Shown: positions 26,782 to 34,930 of the stretch, one piece after another
How the letters are laid out: each line of letters opens with the position of its first letter
How positions within the stretch are numbered: position 1 is the first letter of the stretch
Assembly (NCBI RefSeq): GCF_000364605.1
Contig: NZ_KB822575.1
Coordinates: 730,237-794,236 of the forward strand
DNA length: 64,000 nucleotides
Direction of reading: 5' to 3'
Origin: Nocardioides sp. Iso805N
GTDB lineage: Bacteria > Actinomycetota > Actinomycetes > Propionibacteriales > Nocardioidaceae
Position numbers and translations under genes: made by a program
Notes under the pieces: generated by a model
What the model was told of the DNA's origin: nothing
Database searches by the model: none
What the model saw: only the letters and a program-made list of their open reading frames with translations

Positions 26782-27786
26782 TCAGCCGAACCAGCGCATC
26801 GAGCGGCCGTGCCCGTGGGTGTGCGCAACAGCCCGGCCGTCGATGCCGAGCACGAAGGTCGGCTTCTGCTCCGGGATCTCGGGACCGGTCGCGGTCACGC
26901 TCGGCAGCACCCGCTTGCTCTCGTTGCTGACCCAGTGGCAGGCACCGTCGGCGACCAGGCCGCGCACGAGCCGGTCGAACCGCTGTCGGTCGTCCGGCGT
27001 GAGGTAGGCGATCACGGCGCTGTGGAAGACGATCACCGTGCCGTGCGCGGCCGCGCGCTCGACCACCGCGGGCAGCTCGGTGAGCAGGTCGCCGGCGACC
27101 AACTGCGGCGGGTCGGCGCGGGCCACCCGCACGGCCTGACGCAGCCGCGTACGCCGCTCCTCGTGCTCAGGCCAGATCAGCTGCTCCAGCCAACCCATCT
27201 GGTCCGCATCGGCGACATCGAGCGGGTGCAGGTCGATGCCACCGCGCCAGCCGACCTCGGGGATCCGCGCCGGCAGTGGCGCCGGACCCTTGACCCGGCA
27301 CGCGAGCCGTGGCTCCTCGCCGAGCAGTACGTCGCCCTCGTCGGTGTGCCAGGCATAGCCCCAGCGCTCGGGGTAGAGGCACAGGCCGGCCGAGGCGCCG
27401 ACCTCGAGCAGGGCGAGCGGACGAGCCGGATCCGCCTGATCGGCCGCGATCCGGCCGAACGCCGGCACCAGGGTGGCCAATCGGCCGACCTCGTTGGTCT
27501 GGGTGGCCCGACTCAGGATGGTGGCGCGGATCGGGCCGTCGACACCGTCGGCGAGCAACGCCTCGCGCAGGCCCTGGTAGGGACCGGGAGCAGGTACGCC
27601 GTGCCAGCGTGCGGCGGCGAAGACGAGATTGGGCTGCTGCTTGATGCCGGGCAGCGTCCCGATCCACGCCAGCACCTCCGCGTCCGCGGCCACCGCCTCT
27701 GCCCACGCACTGAAGGTCGGCGAGTCGGTGCCCACGTCGCGGGCGAAGTCACGGTAGGCATCGACCACGTCGGCGTACGGCTCCAT
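26782..27786 (-). CDS. DUF2332 family protein
   Basis: 334-residue cytoplasmic protein typical of actinobacteria. Family traits include an SAM-methyltransferase-like glycine loop (LALLEVGASAGLCLYPERW) and an ending with TFVLGIDGRAVAHTHGHGR. Function is unknown. Minus-strand TAGCCT ends 6 bases before the ATG and there is no Shine-Dalgarno, so it is probably leaderless. Confidence 0.82.
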   Translation of the reverse strand: MEPYADVVDAYRDFARDVGTDSPTFSAWAEAVAADAEVLAWIGTLPGIKQQPNLVFAAARWHGVPAPGPYQGLREALLADGVDGPIRATILSRATQTNEVGRLATLVPAFGRIAADQADPARPLALLEVGASAGLCLYPERWGYAWHTDEGDVLLGEEPRLACRVKGPAPLPARIPEVGWRGGIDLHPLDVADADQMGWLEQLIWPEHEERRTRLRQAVRVARADPPQLVAGDLLTELPAVVERAAAHGTVIVFHSAVIAYLTPDDRQRFDRLVRGLVADGACHWVSNESKRVLPSVTATGPEIPEQKPTFVLGIDGRAVAHTHGHGRSMRWFG

Positions 27787-27802
27787 GACCGCAGGCTAGT
27801 GC

Positions 27803-27835
27803 GGCGGTGACCCGGTGGTGACCCGGCGGTGACCC
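27803..27835. repeat. Three 11-bp tandem units
   Basis: GGYGGTGACCC is repeated three times in direct order (27803-27835), between the DUF2332 start and the end of the aldehyde dehydrogenase gene. It lies in the upstream region of the DUF2332 gene, one unit per helical turn. Confidence 0.6.
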
Positions 27836-27864
27836 GGCGCCGCCATCAGGCCGCTGTCATCCGC

Positions 27865-29325
27865 TCAGTGGTCCGCGGGCAGCGCGACGTACGTGGTGTC
27901 GAGGTACTCCTCGATCCCCTCGAACCCGCCCTCGCGCCCGAAGCCGGACGACTTCACCCCGCCGAAGGGCGCGGCCGGGTTGGAGATCAGGCCGGTGTTG
28001 ATCCCGACCATGCCATAGGCCAGCGACTCCGCCAGCCGGATGGTGCGGGCCAGGTCGCGGGTGTAGGCGTAGGAGGCCAGTCCGTACTCGGTGGCGTTCG
28101 CGCGGCGAACGGCCTCCTCCTCGTCGGCGAAGGTGCTGATCGGTGCGACCGGGCCGAAGATCTCGTGGCTGTTGATCTCCGACTCCGGGTGAACGTCGAC
28201 GAGCACGGTCGGTTGGTAGAAGAAGCCGGGGCCGTCGGGCGACGTACCGCCGGTGACGAGGGTGGCGCCGTCGTGAATGGCGTCGGTGACGAGCTGGTGC
28301 ACGGACTCCACCGCCTTTTCCTCGATCAGCGGGCCGACGTCGACGCCGTCGTCCTGACCGCGCCCGACGGTGAGGCGGCCCATCCGGTCGGCGAGCTTCT
28401 GCGCGAACTCCCGCGCGACGTCCTGATGCACCAGGAAGCGGTTCGCAGCGGTGCAGGCCTCGCCCATGTTGCGCATCTTGGCCACCATCGCACCCTCGAC
28501 GGCGGCATCGAGGTCGGCGTCCTCGAAGACCAGGAACGGCGCATTGCCACCCAGCTCCATCGACATCCGCTGCAGCTGGTCGGCGGACTGCCGCACCAGG
28601 ATCTTGCCGACCGGCGTGGAGCCGGTGAAGGAGACCTTGCGCAGCCGGTCGTCCTCCATCAGCGCCTTGCTGAGCTCGGCGGCGCGGGTCGAGGGGATGA
28701 GGTTGAGGACGCCCTCGGGCAGACCCGCCTCTGTCAGCACCTGGGCCAGCGCGAGCATCGTCAGGGGCGTCAGCTCAGCCGGCTTGACGACCATCGTGCA
28801 GCCGGCCGCGATCGCCGGGCCGATCTTGCGGGTGCCCATCGCCAGCGGGAAGTTCCACGGCGTGATGAAGAAGCACGGCCCGACCGGCTTCTTCACCGTC
28901 AGCAGCCGACTGCCACCGGCGGGCGCCTGCATCCAGCGGCCGTGGATCCGCACCGCCTCCTCGGAGAACCAGCGGAAGAACTCGTTGCCGTAGGACACCT
29001 CGCCCTTCGCCTCGGCGACGGTCTTGCCCATCTCCAGGCTCATCAGCTCGGCGAAGTCGTCCGCACGCTCGTTGATCAGCTCGAAGGCACCTCGCAGGAT
29101 CTCGCCTCGGGCGCGCGGGGCGGTCCGCGCCCACTCCTCCTGCACCGCGACAGCAGCATCGAGGGCCTCGATCGCGTCGTTCACCGAGGCGTCGGCGACG
29201 CGCGCCAGCACGGAACCGTCAGCAGGATCGAGTACGGCGAAGTCCTCGCCGCCCTCCGCCTCCCGCCACGTCCCGCCGATGAACAGTCCGCGCTGCTGAG
29301 GTCCGACCAGATCCATTCCACTCAT
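27865..29325 (-). CDS. gabD: NAD(P)-dependent succinate-semialdehyde dehydrogenase-like protein
   Basis: 486-residue aldehyde dehydrogenase. The nucleotide-site loop SFTGSTPVGK, general base Glu in MELGGNAP and catalytic Cys in GEACTAANRF are all present, as is PWNFPLAMGTRKIGPAIAAG. Overall it matches the GabD class, which oxidises succinate semialdehyde to succinate in 4-aminobutyrate breakdown. No aminotransferase gene is adjacent, so the physiological aldehyde is uncertain. Confidence 0.88.
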   Translation of the reverse strand: MSGMDLVGPQQRGLFIGGTWREAEGGEDFAVLDPADGSVLARVADASVNDAIEALDAAVAVQEEWARTAPRARGEILRGAFELINERADDFAELMSLEMGKTVAEAKGEVSYGNEFFRWFSEEAVRIHGRWMQAPAGGSRLLTVKKPVGPCFFITPWNFPLAMGTRKIGPAIAAGCTMVVKPAELTPLTMLALAQVLTEAGLPEGVLNLIPSTRAAELSKALMEDDRLRKVSFTGSTPVGKILVRQSADQLQRMSMELGGNAPFLVFEDADLDAAVEGAMVAKMRNMGEACTAANRFLVHQDVAREFAQKLADRMGRLTVGRGQDDGVDVGPLIEEKAVESVHQLVTDAIHDGATLVTGGTSPDGPGFFYQPTVLVDVHPESEINSHEIFGPVAPISTFADEEEAVRRANATEYGLASYAYTRDLARTIRLAESLAYGMVGINTGLISNPAAPFGGVKSSGFGREGGFEGIEEYLDTTYVALPADH

Positions 29326-29480
29326 GCTTCAAGAGTCGCACTGCGGACCAGGTATTCGACAGCATGGCGCACGGCGTTGCATCATGTGTTCGTCGACTTG
29401 AGGAGGGAGCACTCCGCATTTCGATGGGCCCCTCACTGACCCCATGCAGCGGGGGGCCTCCCCGATTTCCGGGTGCCTGC

Positions 29481-31343
29481 TCAGTGCACCTGCTTCGACG
29501 CGCCACGCAAGAAGCCCTCGACGACGGGACCGGCGGTCTGGGCGCCGGTGACGCCCTCGTCGACGTAGACCGCAACCGCGATGTCGCCCTGAGCGGCGAT
29601 CATCCAGGCGTGCGTGAGCCTCTTGCCGCCGCGGTCGAACTCGGCGGTGCCGGTCTTGGCGATGACCGGCTTCCCCGGGATGTCGGCCAGGCCGAGACCG
29701 GTCCCACGGGTGACCACCGCGCGGAAGATCTCCTTGAGCTGCGCGTCCTCCTTGGCGGTGATCGCCCTGCCGGCCGGCTTCACCTCGGTGCCGTCGATCA
29801 GGCGCGGCACTGTCGAGGAGCCCGCCTGGATGGCTCCGATGACGCTGGCCATCACCATCGGGGAGGCGAGCACCTTGCCCTGGCCGATCATGTCCGCGGC
29901 CTTCTCGGTCTCGCTCGCGGCCGGCGGGACCTGACCGAAGAAGGCCGGGAAGCCGGTGTCGTGGTCCACGCCGAAGCCGAGCGAGGCCGCCGCAGACGCG
30001 AGCGCGTCGCTGGAGACCTTGTCGCGCTGGCTGATCACCGCGGTGTTGCACGAGTTGGCGATCGCGGTGGACAGCGGCACGTTGCCGGTGGCGCCGGCGG
30101 GATAGTCGGAGTCGTTGGTGAACTTCTTGCCATCCACGGTGGTCTCGTTGGTGCACGGCACGATCGAGCTCGGGGTCATGCCGGCCCGGAGGAACGCGAG
30201 CGAGTCCACCGTCTTGAACGTCGAGCCCGGTGGCATCCGGCCGTAGGTGGCGAGGTTGAGACCGTTGTTGCCGGGCCCGTTGGCGGCCGCCAGGATGTCC
30301 CCGGTGCTCGGCCGCAGCGCCACCAGCGCACTGGCCGGCTTCACCCCGGCGAGCAACTTCTCGGCGAGATTCTGCAGCTTCAGGTCGAGGGTGGTGGTCA
30401 GCGGCCTGCCGTCGACCGGGGGCGCGTCGAAGACCTGCGTCACGGTGCCGTCGCCGGCCACTCGGTCGACGATGGTGCCGGGGGTGCCGCGCAGCTGGTC
30501 GTCGTAGCGCGCCTCGAGGCCGCTGATGCCGGCGACGTCGCCGGCCCGGTACTTCGCCGGGTCCTTCTTGACCATCTCGGCGGTGACCGGTCCGACCGCG
30601 CCCAGGATCGGCGCTGCGAAGCTCTTCGTCGGCGCTAGCGGGGAGTCGGTGTGGACCACGCGCGCTCCCGGGATGGTGGCGACCTGGGCGGCACTCACCG
30701 GAGCCTGCCCCGCCCGATAGGTGATCGCCTCGACGAACTGCTTGTCTCCCGCCGCCTTGACCAGCTTGGCGTAGGCGTCCGGATCGATGCCGAGGCGCTG
30801 GGCAAGCCGCCGGGCCGAACGCACGGCCTTCGCGCGGCCCGACACCTGCGCCATGTCGATGCCGAAGACCACGACCGGGCGACTGGTGACGAGCGGCTGA
30901 CCGCCCGCGCCCAGGATGTCACCACGAGCGGGCTCCTCGGTGACCGCCTTGAGCACCGCCTTGGCGTCGGTCAGCGTCGGGCTGACCACTGTCGGACTCC
31001 AGGTGACCGGCCCATCCGCGCCCTTGGCCGACACCTTGGTCGTGTAGGTCCACGACCCACCCCGCAGGGGCCAGCTCCACCGCAGTGCCGTGCCGACCGC
31101 CTTGACCTGCGGCTTGACCCCGCCCATGCCTGCGACGATGCGCTGGTAGTCAGAAGCGGCCCCGGCTGCGGTGCTGCCGGTGGCGAAGTGCACCTGGTCG
31201 AAGCGGAAGTCTCCGGTCAGGGCCCCGGCGAGGACGGCGACGTTGCTCGCCCGATCGGGCTCGTTGGGGTGCGGCGTCCCTCCACCGCCCCCGCACCCGG
31301 TGAGCACCAGGAGGAGAGCAGACCCGAGAATCACGCGCTTCAT
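29481..31343 (-). CDS. Penicillin-binding protein transpeptidase, lipoprotein
   Basis: 620-residue class B PBP with a MecA_N/NTF2-like N-terminal domain. The signal ends in a lipobox (LLLVLTGC, Cys17), so it is lipid-anchored outside the membrane rather than held by a transmembrane helix. The dimerisation domain includes RGDILGAGGQPLV. The transpeptidase has SxxK (Ser374, Lys377), SCN at 431-433 and KTG at 563-565, so it should be active and beta-lactam binding. Minus-strand TAGAAA ends 7 bases before the ATG (leaderless). This architecture is common in Gram-positives, including the low-affinity PBP2a group; resistance cannot be inferred. Confidence 0.88.
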   Translation of the reverse strand: MKRVILGSALLLVLTGCGGGGGTPHPNEPDRASNVAVLAGALTGDFRFDQVHFATGSTAAGAASDYQRIVAGMGGVKPQVKAVGTALRWSWPLRGGSWTYTTKVSAKGADGPVTWSPTVVSPTLTDAKAVLKAVTEEPARGDILGAGGQPLVTSRPVVVFGIDMAQVSGRAKAVRSARRLAQRLGIDPDAYAKLVKAAGDKQFVEAITYRAGQAPVSAAQVATIPGARVVHTDSPLAPTKSFAAPILGAVGPVTAEMVKKDPAKYRAGDVAGISGLEARYDDQLRGTPGTIVDRVAGDGTVTQVFDAPPVDGRPLTTTLDLKLQNLAEKLLAGVKPASALVALRPSTGDILAAANGPGNNGLNLATYGRMPPGSTFKTVDSLAFLRAGMTPSSIVPCTNETTVDGKKFTNDSDYPAGATGNVPLSTAIANSCNTAVISQRDKVSSDALASAAASLGFGVDHDTGFPAFFGQVPPAASETEKAADMIGQGKVLASPMVMASVIGAIQAGSSTVPRLIDGTEVKPAGRAITAKEDAQLKEIFRAVVTRGTGLGLADIPGKPVIAKTGTAEFDRGGKRLTHAWMIAAQGDIAVAVYVDEGVTGAQTAGPVVEGFLRGASKQVH

Positions 31344-31364
31344 GTCCCGGTTTCTACCAGGAGA

Positions 31365-31390
31365 CCCCGACAGCCGTCAGGCTGCCGGGG
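31365..31390 (-). terminator. Terminator hairpin of the DEAD-box helicase gene
   Basis: 11-bp stem CCCCGACAGCC with GGCTGCCGGGG, one G-U pair and a GTCA loop, 15 bp beyond the helicase stop on the minus strand. Confidence 0.65.
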
Positions 31391-31405
31391 CCAGAAGCGA
31401 TGTGG

Positions 31406-33226
31406 TCAGCTCTTGTGACGCGGCTTCTTGCGCGGGCTGTCCGAGCCCTCGTCGGAGCCGTCGCGGTCGTGGGACCGGCCGCGCGGACGGTCGCCGTACT
31501 CGCGCCGCGGGCCGCGTCCGCCGAAGCCGCCCGCAGAGCCACCCTCGTCGAGGCGCAACTCGATCAGCTTGCCGCTGATCCGGGTGTTCTCCAGCGCGGC
31601 GTAGGTCTCCGGCGCCAGGTCGGCGGGGAGCTCGACCAGTGAGAAGTCCGGCCGGATGGAGATGTTGCCGAAGTCGCCGCGACGCAGGCCGCCCTCGTTG
31701 GCGATGGCGCCCACGATCTGGCGCGGCTCGACGCGGTGACGCTTGCCGACGTTGATCCGGTAGGTCGCCAGCGGCTGGCCGGTCTGACGCGAACGAGTAC
31801 TCTCTCGCGGACCCCGGTCGCCGCGCTCGCCACGCTCACCCCGGTCCTCGCGCTGCCGCCGCTCGCGCGGGGCCGGCTCCGGCTGGTCCTCGAGCAGCAG
31901 CGGGACCTCGCCCTGGAGCACCACGGCCAGGGCCGCGGCGACATCGACCTCGGGCACGTTGAACTCGTCGACGTAGTGCTGGACCACGTCGCGGAAGAAT
32001 TCGACCTTGGGCTGCTCCTGGAGCGCCTCCGTGATGGCGTCGTCGAAGCGGGACAGACGCGTCGCGTTGACCTCGTCGACGCTCGGCAGCTTCATCTCGG
32101 CCGGCGCGGCCTTGGTGTGCTTCTCGATCGCCTTGAGCAGGTAGCGCTCACGGGGGGTGACGAACGAGATGGCATCGCCCTTGCGGCCGGCACGCCCGGT
32201 GCGGCCGATGCGGTGCACGTAGGCCTCGACATCGGTCGGCAGGTCGTAGTTCACGACGTGGGAGATGCGGTCGACATCGAGACCGCGGGCGGCGACGTCG
32301 GTGGCGACGAGGATGTCCAGCGAGCCGTCCTTGAGCTGGTTGACCGTCCGCTCGCGCACGTTCTGGGCGATGTCGCCGTTGATCGCCGTCGCGGTGAAGC
32401 CGCGAGCACGCAGCTTCTCCGCCAGCGTCTCGGTCTCCGACTTGGTGCGGGTGAAGACGATCATGCCCTCGAAGTTCTCGACCTCGAGGATCCGGGTCAG
32501 CGCGTCCACCTTCTGCGGGTAGGACACCATCAGGTAGCGCTGGGTGATGTTGGCGTTCGTCTTGGTCGCCGACTTGACCGAGATCTCCTGCGGGTCGTTC
32601 AGGTAGCGCTTGGAGAGGCGCCGGATCTGGGCCGGCATGGTCGCGGAGAAGAGCGCGACCTGCTTGGTCTCGGGGGTGTCGGCCAGGATCGTCTCGACGT
32701 CCTCGGCGAAGCCCATGTTGAGCATCTCGTCGGCCTCGTCGAGCACCAGGAAGCGCAGCTTCGACAGGTCGAGGGTGCCCTTGTCGAGGTGGTCCATGAT
32801 GCGGCCTGGGGTGCCGACGACGATGTGCACGCCGCGACGCAGCGCGGTCAGCTGCGGGCCGTAGCCCTGACCGCCGTACACGGGCAGCACGCGCACGCCC
32901 GGCATGCTGGCGGCGTAGCGCTCGAAGGCCTCACACACCTGCAGCGCGAGCTCGCGGGTCGGCGCGAGCACCAGCGCCTGCGGCGCGGAGGTGTCGGAGA
33001 GGTTGAGGTTGGACAGGATCGGCAGCGCGAAGGCGGCCGTCTTGCCGGTGCCGGTCTGGGCCAGGCCGACGACGTCGCGGCCGGCCAGCAGTGGCGGGAT
33101 GGTGGCGGCCTGGATGGCCGAGGGGTTCTCGTAGCCGGCGGCGGTGACCGCGGCGAGAACGGCATCGGCGAGGCCGAGCTCGGCGAAGGTCGGCGCGGGC
33201 GCGGTGGTCTCGTCGGTGTTGCTCAC
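31406..33226 (-). CDS. deaD: DEAD-box ATP-dependent RNA helicase
   Basis: 606-residue RNA helicase. It has the Q motif, Walker A AQTGTGKT, motif II LDEADEML, SAT (LFSATMPAQ), and motifs V-VI VATDVAARGLDVDR and HRIGRTGRAG. A DbpA-type RNA-binding domain (about residues 480-560) follows, with an Arg/Gly/Asp-rich C-terminal tail. Such proteins unwind rRNA in ribosome assembly and in cold. GTG start without Shine-Dalgarno; minus-strand TACCTT ends 6 bases upstream, so it is probably leaderless. Confidence 0.93.
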   Translation of the reverse strand: MSNTDETTAPAPTFAELGLADAVLAAVTAAGYENPSAIQAATIPPLLAGRDVVGLAQTGTGKTAAFALPILSNLNLSDTSAPQALVLAPTRELALQVCEAFERYAASMPGVRVLPVYGGQGYGPQLTALRRGVHIVVGTPGRIMDHLDKGTLDLSKLRFLVLDEADEMLNMGFAEDVETILADTPETKQVALFSATMPAQIRRLSKRYLNDPQEISVKSATKTNANITQRYLMVSYPQKVDALTRILEVENFEGMIVFTRTKSETETLAEKLRARGFTATAINGDIAQNVRERTVNQLKDGSLDILVATDVAARGLDVDRISHVVNYDLPTDVEAYVHRIGRTGRAGRKGDAISFVTPRERYLLKAIEKHTKAAPAEMKLPSVDEVNATRLSRFDDAITEALQEQPKVEFFRDVVQHYVDEFNVPEVDVAAALAVVLQGEVPLLLEDQPEPAPRERRQREDRGERGERGDRGPRESTRSRQTGQPLATYRINVGKRHRVEPRQIVGAIANEGGLRRGDFGNISIRPDFSLVELPADLAPETYAALENTRISGKLIELRLDEGGSAGGFGGRGPRREYGDRPRGRSHDRDGSDEGSDSPRKKPRHKS

Positions 33227-33294
33227 CCCACAAAGGTAGAACCTCCGCGCGGGGTTCGGTCATTCGTGGGCGCGGTGCGCCAGGTCACAACCTG

Positions 33295-33323
33295 TTCGAC
33301 GCGGGGTGTCGACCTGCTATAAC
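33295..33323 (+). promoter_or_regulatory. Promoter giving a roughly 195-nt leader before the 45-residue gene
   Basis: -35 TTCGAC (33295-33300), 17-bp spacer, -10 TATAAC (33318-33323), one of the best sigma-70 type promoters in the window. Transcription would start near 33330, which leaves about 195 nt before the small gene at 33524. The 297-bp gap has no other gene I can support. A small RNA or structured leader is possible, but no riboswitch class was recognised. Confidence 0.5.
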
Positions 33324-33489
33324 CGCGCACCCGTGCGCCGTCACGAGCCGAGCGCGGAGGGCATCACCAGGTCGTGCTCCCGCGGGCGGTGGAGCGAAAC
33401 ACGCCGATTCCGCCGCGATTCCGGGTGCCAGGTGGAGCGACGCCAACGAATTTCGGCGTTCGCTGGCATTTGTCGGGGAGGGGCGCTAC

Positions 33490-33513
33490 CTTTGGTGAAC
33501 AGATGGTGAACAG
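33490..33513 (+). promoter_or_regulatory. Direct repeats before the 45-residue gene
   Basis: GGTGAACAG occurs twice, at 33494-33502 and 33505-33513, exactly 11 bp (one helical turn) apart, just upstream of a strong Shine-Dalgarno. The left element CTTTGGTGAAC (33490-33500) recurs as an exact inverted copy at 33778-33788, beyond the gene. This looks like a protein-binding array. Confidence 0.5.
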
Positions 33514-33523
33514 GAGGTGTCTC

Positions 33524-33661
33524 ATGAAGGAATCCAAGGTGTCCAAGCAGCAGCTCACGCTTCGCTGGGTCCCGGTCGTGGACGCGAAGGGCCGCACCCG
33601 CTTGGAGGCGGTCTGGATGACCGACATCCAGCTGCACGCGCACTCGCCGCACGCTGCCTGA
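33524..33661 (+). CDS. Small 45-residue protein, unknown function
   Basis: MKESKVSKQQLTLRWVPVVD and 25 more residues, ending rich in His. The frame is longer upstream, but ATG 33524 has the strongest Shine-Dalgarno in the window (AGGAGGTG, 6 bases away). The core RWVPVVDAKGRTRLEAVW looks like one small beta hairpin unit. No signal peptide, membrane helix or metal motif apart from HAHSPH near the end. A hairpin terminator lies 78 bp downstream. Strong promoter and ribosome site suggest abundant expression; the function is not recognised. Confidence 0.65.
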   Translation: MKESKVSKQQLTLRWVPVVDAKGRTRLEAVWMTDIQLHAHSPHAA

Positions 33662-33739
33662 TCCGACCCCGTTGATCCGCCGCTGATCCACTGTCGGCCT
33701 GACGCATGCGGGCCCGCGCCTCACGGGCGCGCCGCACCC

Positions 33740-33772
33740 AGAGTCGCGACTCCCGCCCGGAGTCGCGGCTCT
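33740..33772 (+). terminator. Hairpin downstream of the 45-residue gene
   Basis: 13-bp stem (33740-33752 with 33760-33772), one G-U pair, 7-base loop. It lies between the small gene and yceI. An inverted copy of the upstream element, GTTCACCAAAG, follows at 33778-33788. Confidence 0.6.
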
Positions 33773-33871
33773 GTCGCGTTCACCAAAGATTTTCCTCCCG
33801 AACGGGAATGAATCGGGCCCGACGGTCGCTAAGGTAATCAACGTTTCAACTACCGCGATCTGGGAGACATC

Positions 33872-34471
33872 ATGGGCATCTTCAGCAAGAAGTCGGACGC
33901 CACCGCCGAGACCTTCGACGCTCCGACCACCGCCATCGACGACATCTCGGGCGACTACACGCTCGACACCGCGCACACGCACCTGGGCTTCAGCGCCCGG
34001 CACGCCATGGTCACCACCGTCCGTGGCTCGTTCCACCAGTTCGAGGGCACCGCCCACGTCGACACCAAGAACCCGGCCGCGTCCTCGGTCTCGATCACGA
34101 TCGACGCCGCTTCGGTCGACACCGGCAACAAGGACCGCGACGGTCACCTGCTCTCCGGCGACTTCTTCGAGAACGACGCCCACCCCCACATCACCTTCAA
34201 GTCCACGAACGTGGCCTTCGACGGTGAGACCTGGGAGGTCACGGGCGACCTGACCATCAAGGGTGTCAGCCACCCCGTCACCGTGCCGTTCGAGCTCACC
34301 GGCTCGGCCAAGGACCCGTTCGGCAACACCCGCGTCGGCTTCGAGGGCGCGACCACCATCAACCGCTCCGACTGGGGCCTGACCTTCAACGCCGCGCTCG
34401 AGACCGGCGGCGTGCTGGTCTCGGAGAAGATCAAGCTCGAGTTCGACATCTCGGCGATCAAGACCGCCTGA
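33872..34471 (+). CDS. YceI family lipid-binding protein
   Basis: 199-residue YceI-type lipocalin-like barrel, which binds polyisoprenoid or other amphiphiles. Family blocks: GDYTLDTAHTHLGFSARHAM, VDTGNKDRDGHLLSGDFFEN, TIKGVSHPVTVPFELTG and NRSDWGLTFNAALETGGVLV. It lacks the signal peptide that Gram-negative YceI has, so it is probably cytoplasmic. Shine-Dalgarno GGGAG. A perfect 18-bp hairpin terminator follows. Confidence 0.92.
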   Translation: MGIFSKKSDATAETFDAPTTAIDDISGDYTLDTAHTHLGFSARHAMVTTVRGSFHQFEGTAHVDTKNPAASSVSITIDAASVDTGNKDRDGHLLSGDFFENDAHPHITFKSTNVAFDGETWEVTGDLTIKGVSHPVTVPFELTGSAKDPFGNTRVGFEGATTINRSDWGLTFNAALETGGVLVSEKIKLEFDISAIKTA

Positions 34472-34486
34472 GTCTGCTCAACGCCT

Positions 34487-34527
34487 GCGAACGGGCGCGG
34501 ATCCTCATCGGATCCGCGCCCGTTCGC
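34487..34527 (+). terminator. Perfect 18-bp hairpin after yceI
   Basis: Arms 34487-34504 and 34510-34527 are perfectly complementary with a 5-base loop, 16 bp after the yceI stop. The gene before ends here and the next unit has its own promoter. Confidence 0.8.
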
Positions 34528-34588
34528 GCTTCCGGCGCCGGTCACCGCGGCACAGCCACCGGTGGGCGCATGGAAGACCGCTCATCGG

Positions 34589-34621
34589 GTGACAGGCGGG
34601 ACAAGTGTGACTACGGTCACG
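34589..34621 (+). promoter_or_regulatory. Symporter promoter overlapped by a CRP/GlxR-like site
   Basis: -35 GTGACA (34589-34594), 17-bp spacer, -10 TACGGT (34612-34617). Across the -10 lies TGTGACTACGGTCACG (34606-34621), which matches the TGTGA-N6-TCACA consensus of CRP-type regulators in 9 of 10 fixed bases. Overlap with the -10 would favour repression. A Shine-Dalgarno GGAGGTGAG precedes the ATG at 34652. Confidence 0.5.
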
Positions 34622-34651
34622 CTGGTCATCGCTCTGACTCGGAGGTGAGCA

Positions 34652-34930
34652 ATGTCGACTCGTTCCACCCCTCTGTGGATAGCGGTCGGGATCCTGCTGC
34701 TGCTCGCGGCGGTCCCCCCGCTGGTGGTACCGGCGTACACCAGGATCGATCCGACGCTGTGGGGGTTCCCGTTCTACTTCTGGTTCCAGTTCCTGCTGGT
34801 GCTGTTCGCGGCGCTGTGCACCTCGATCGCCTTCCTCGTGGCCCGCGAGGCCTTCCGTCGCGACCGCGCGGCTCGCGGGCAGGCGCCGCGCGACGGTGAC
34901 GCCCCTGGCAACGGCGGTGAGCCGCTGTGA
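34652..34930 (+). CDS. DUF3311 small membrane protein, symporter partner
   Basis: 92 residues with two transmembrane helices (about 8-28 and 40-64) and a charged tail. DUF3311 proteins are nearly always encoded just before sodium:solute symporters of the monocarboxylate type, as here, where the two genes overlap by 4 bp (GTGA). It is probably a small subunit or stability factor of the transporter (compare YhjC/MctS types); this is inference. Confidence 0.8.
   Translation: MSTRSTPLWIAVGILLLLAAVPPLVVPAYTRIDPTLWGFPFYFWFQFLLVLFAALCTSIAFLVAREAFRRDRAARGQAPRDGDAPGNGGEPL

Noticed and set aside
29326..29480. Possible small gene between aldehyde dehydrogenase and PBP genes
   Set aside because: No start codon with a ribosome site and no convincing short frame; nothing supported in this 155-bp gap.
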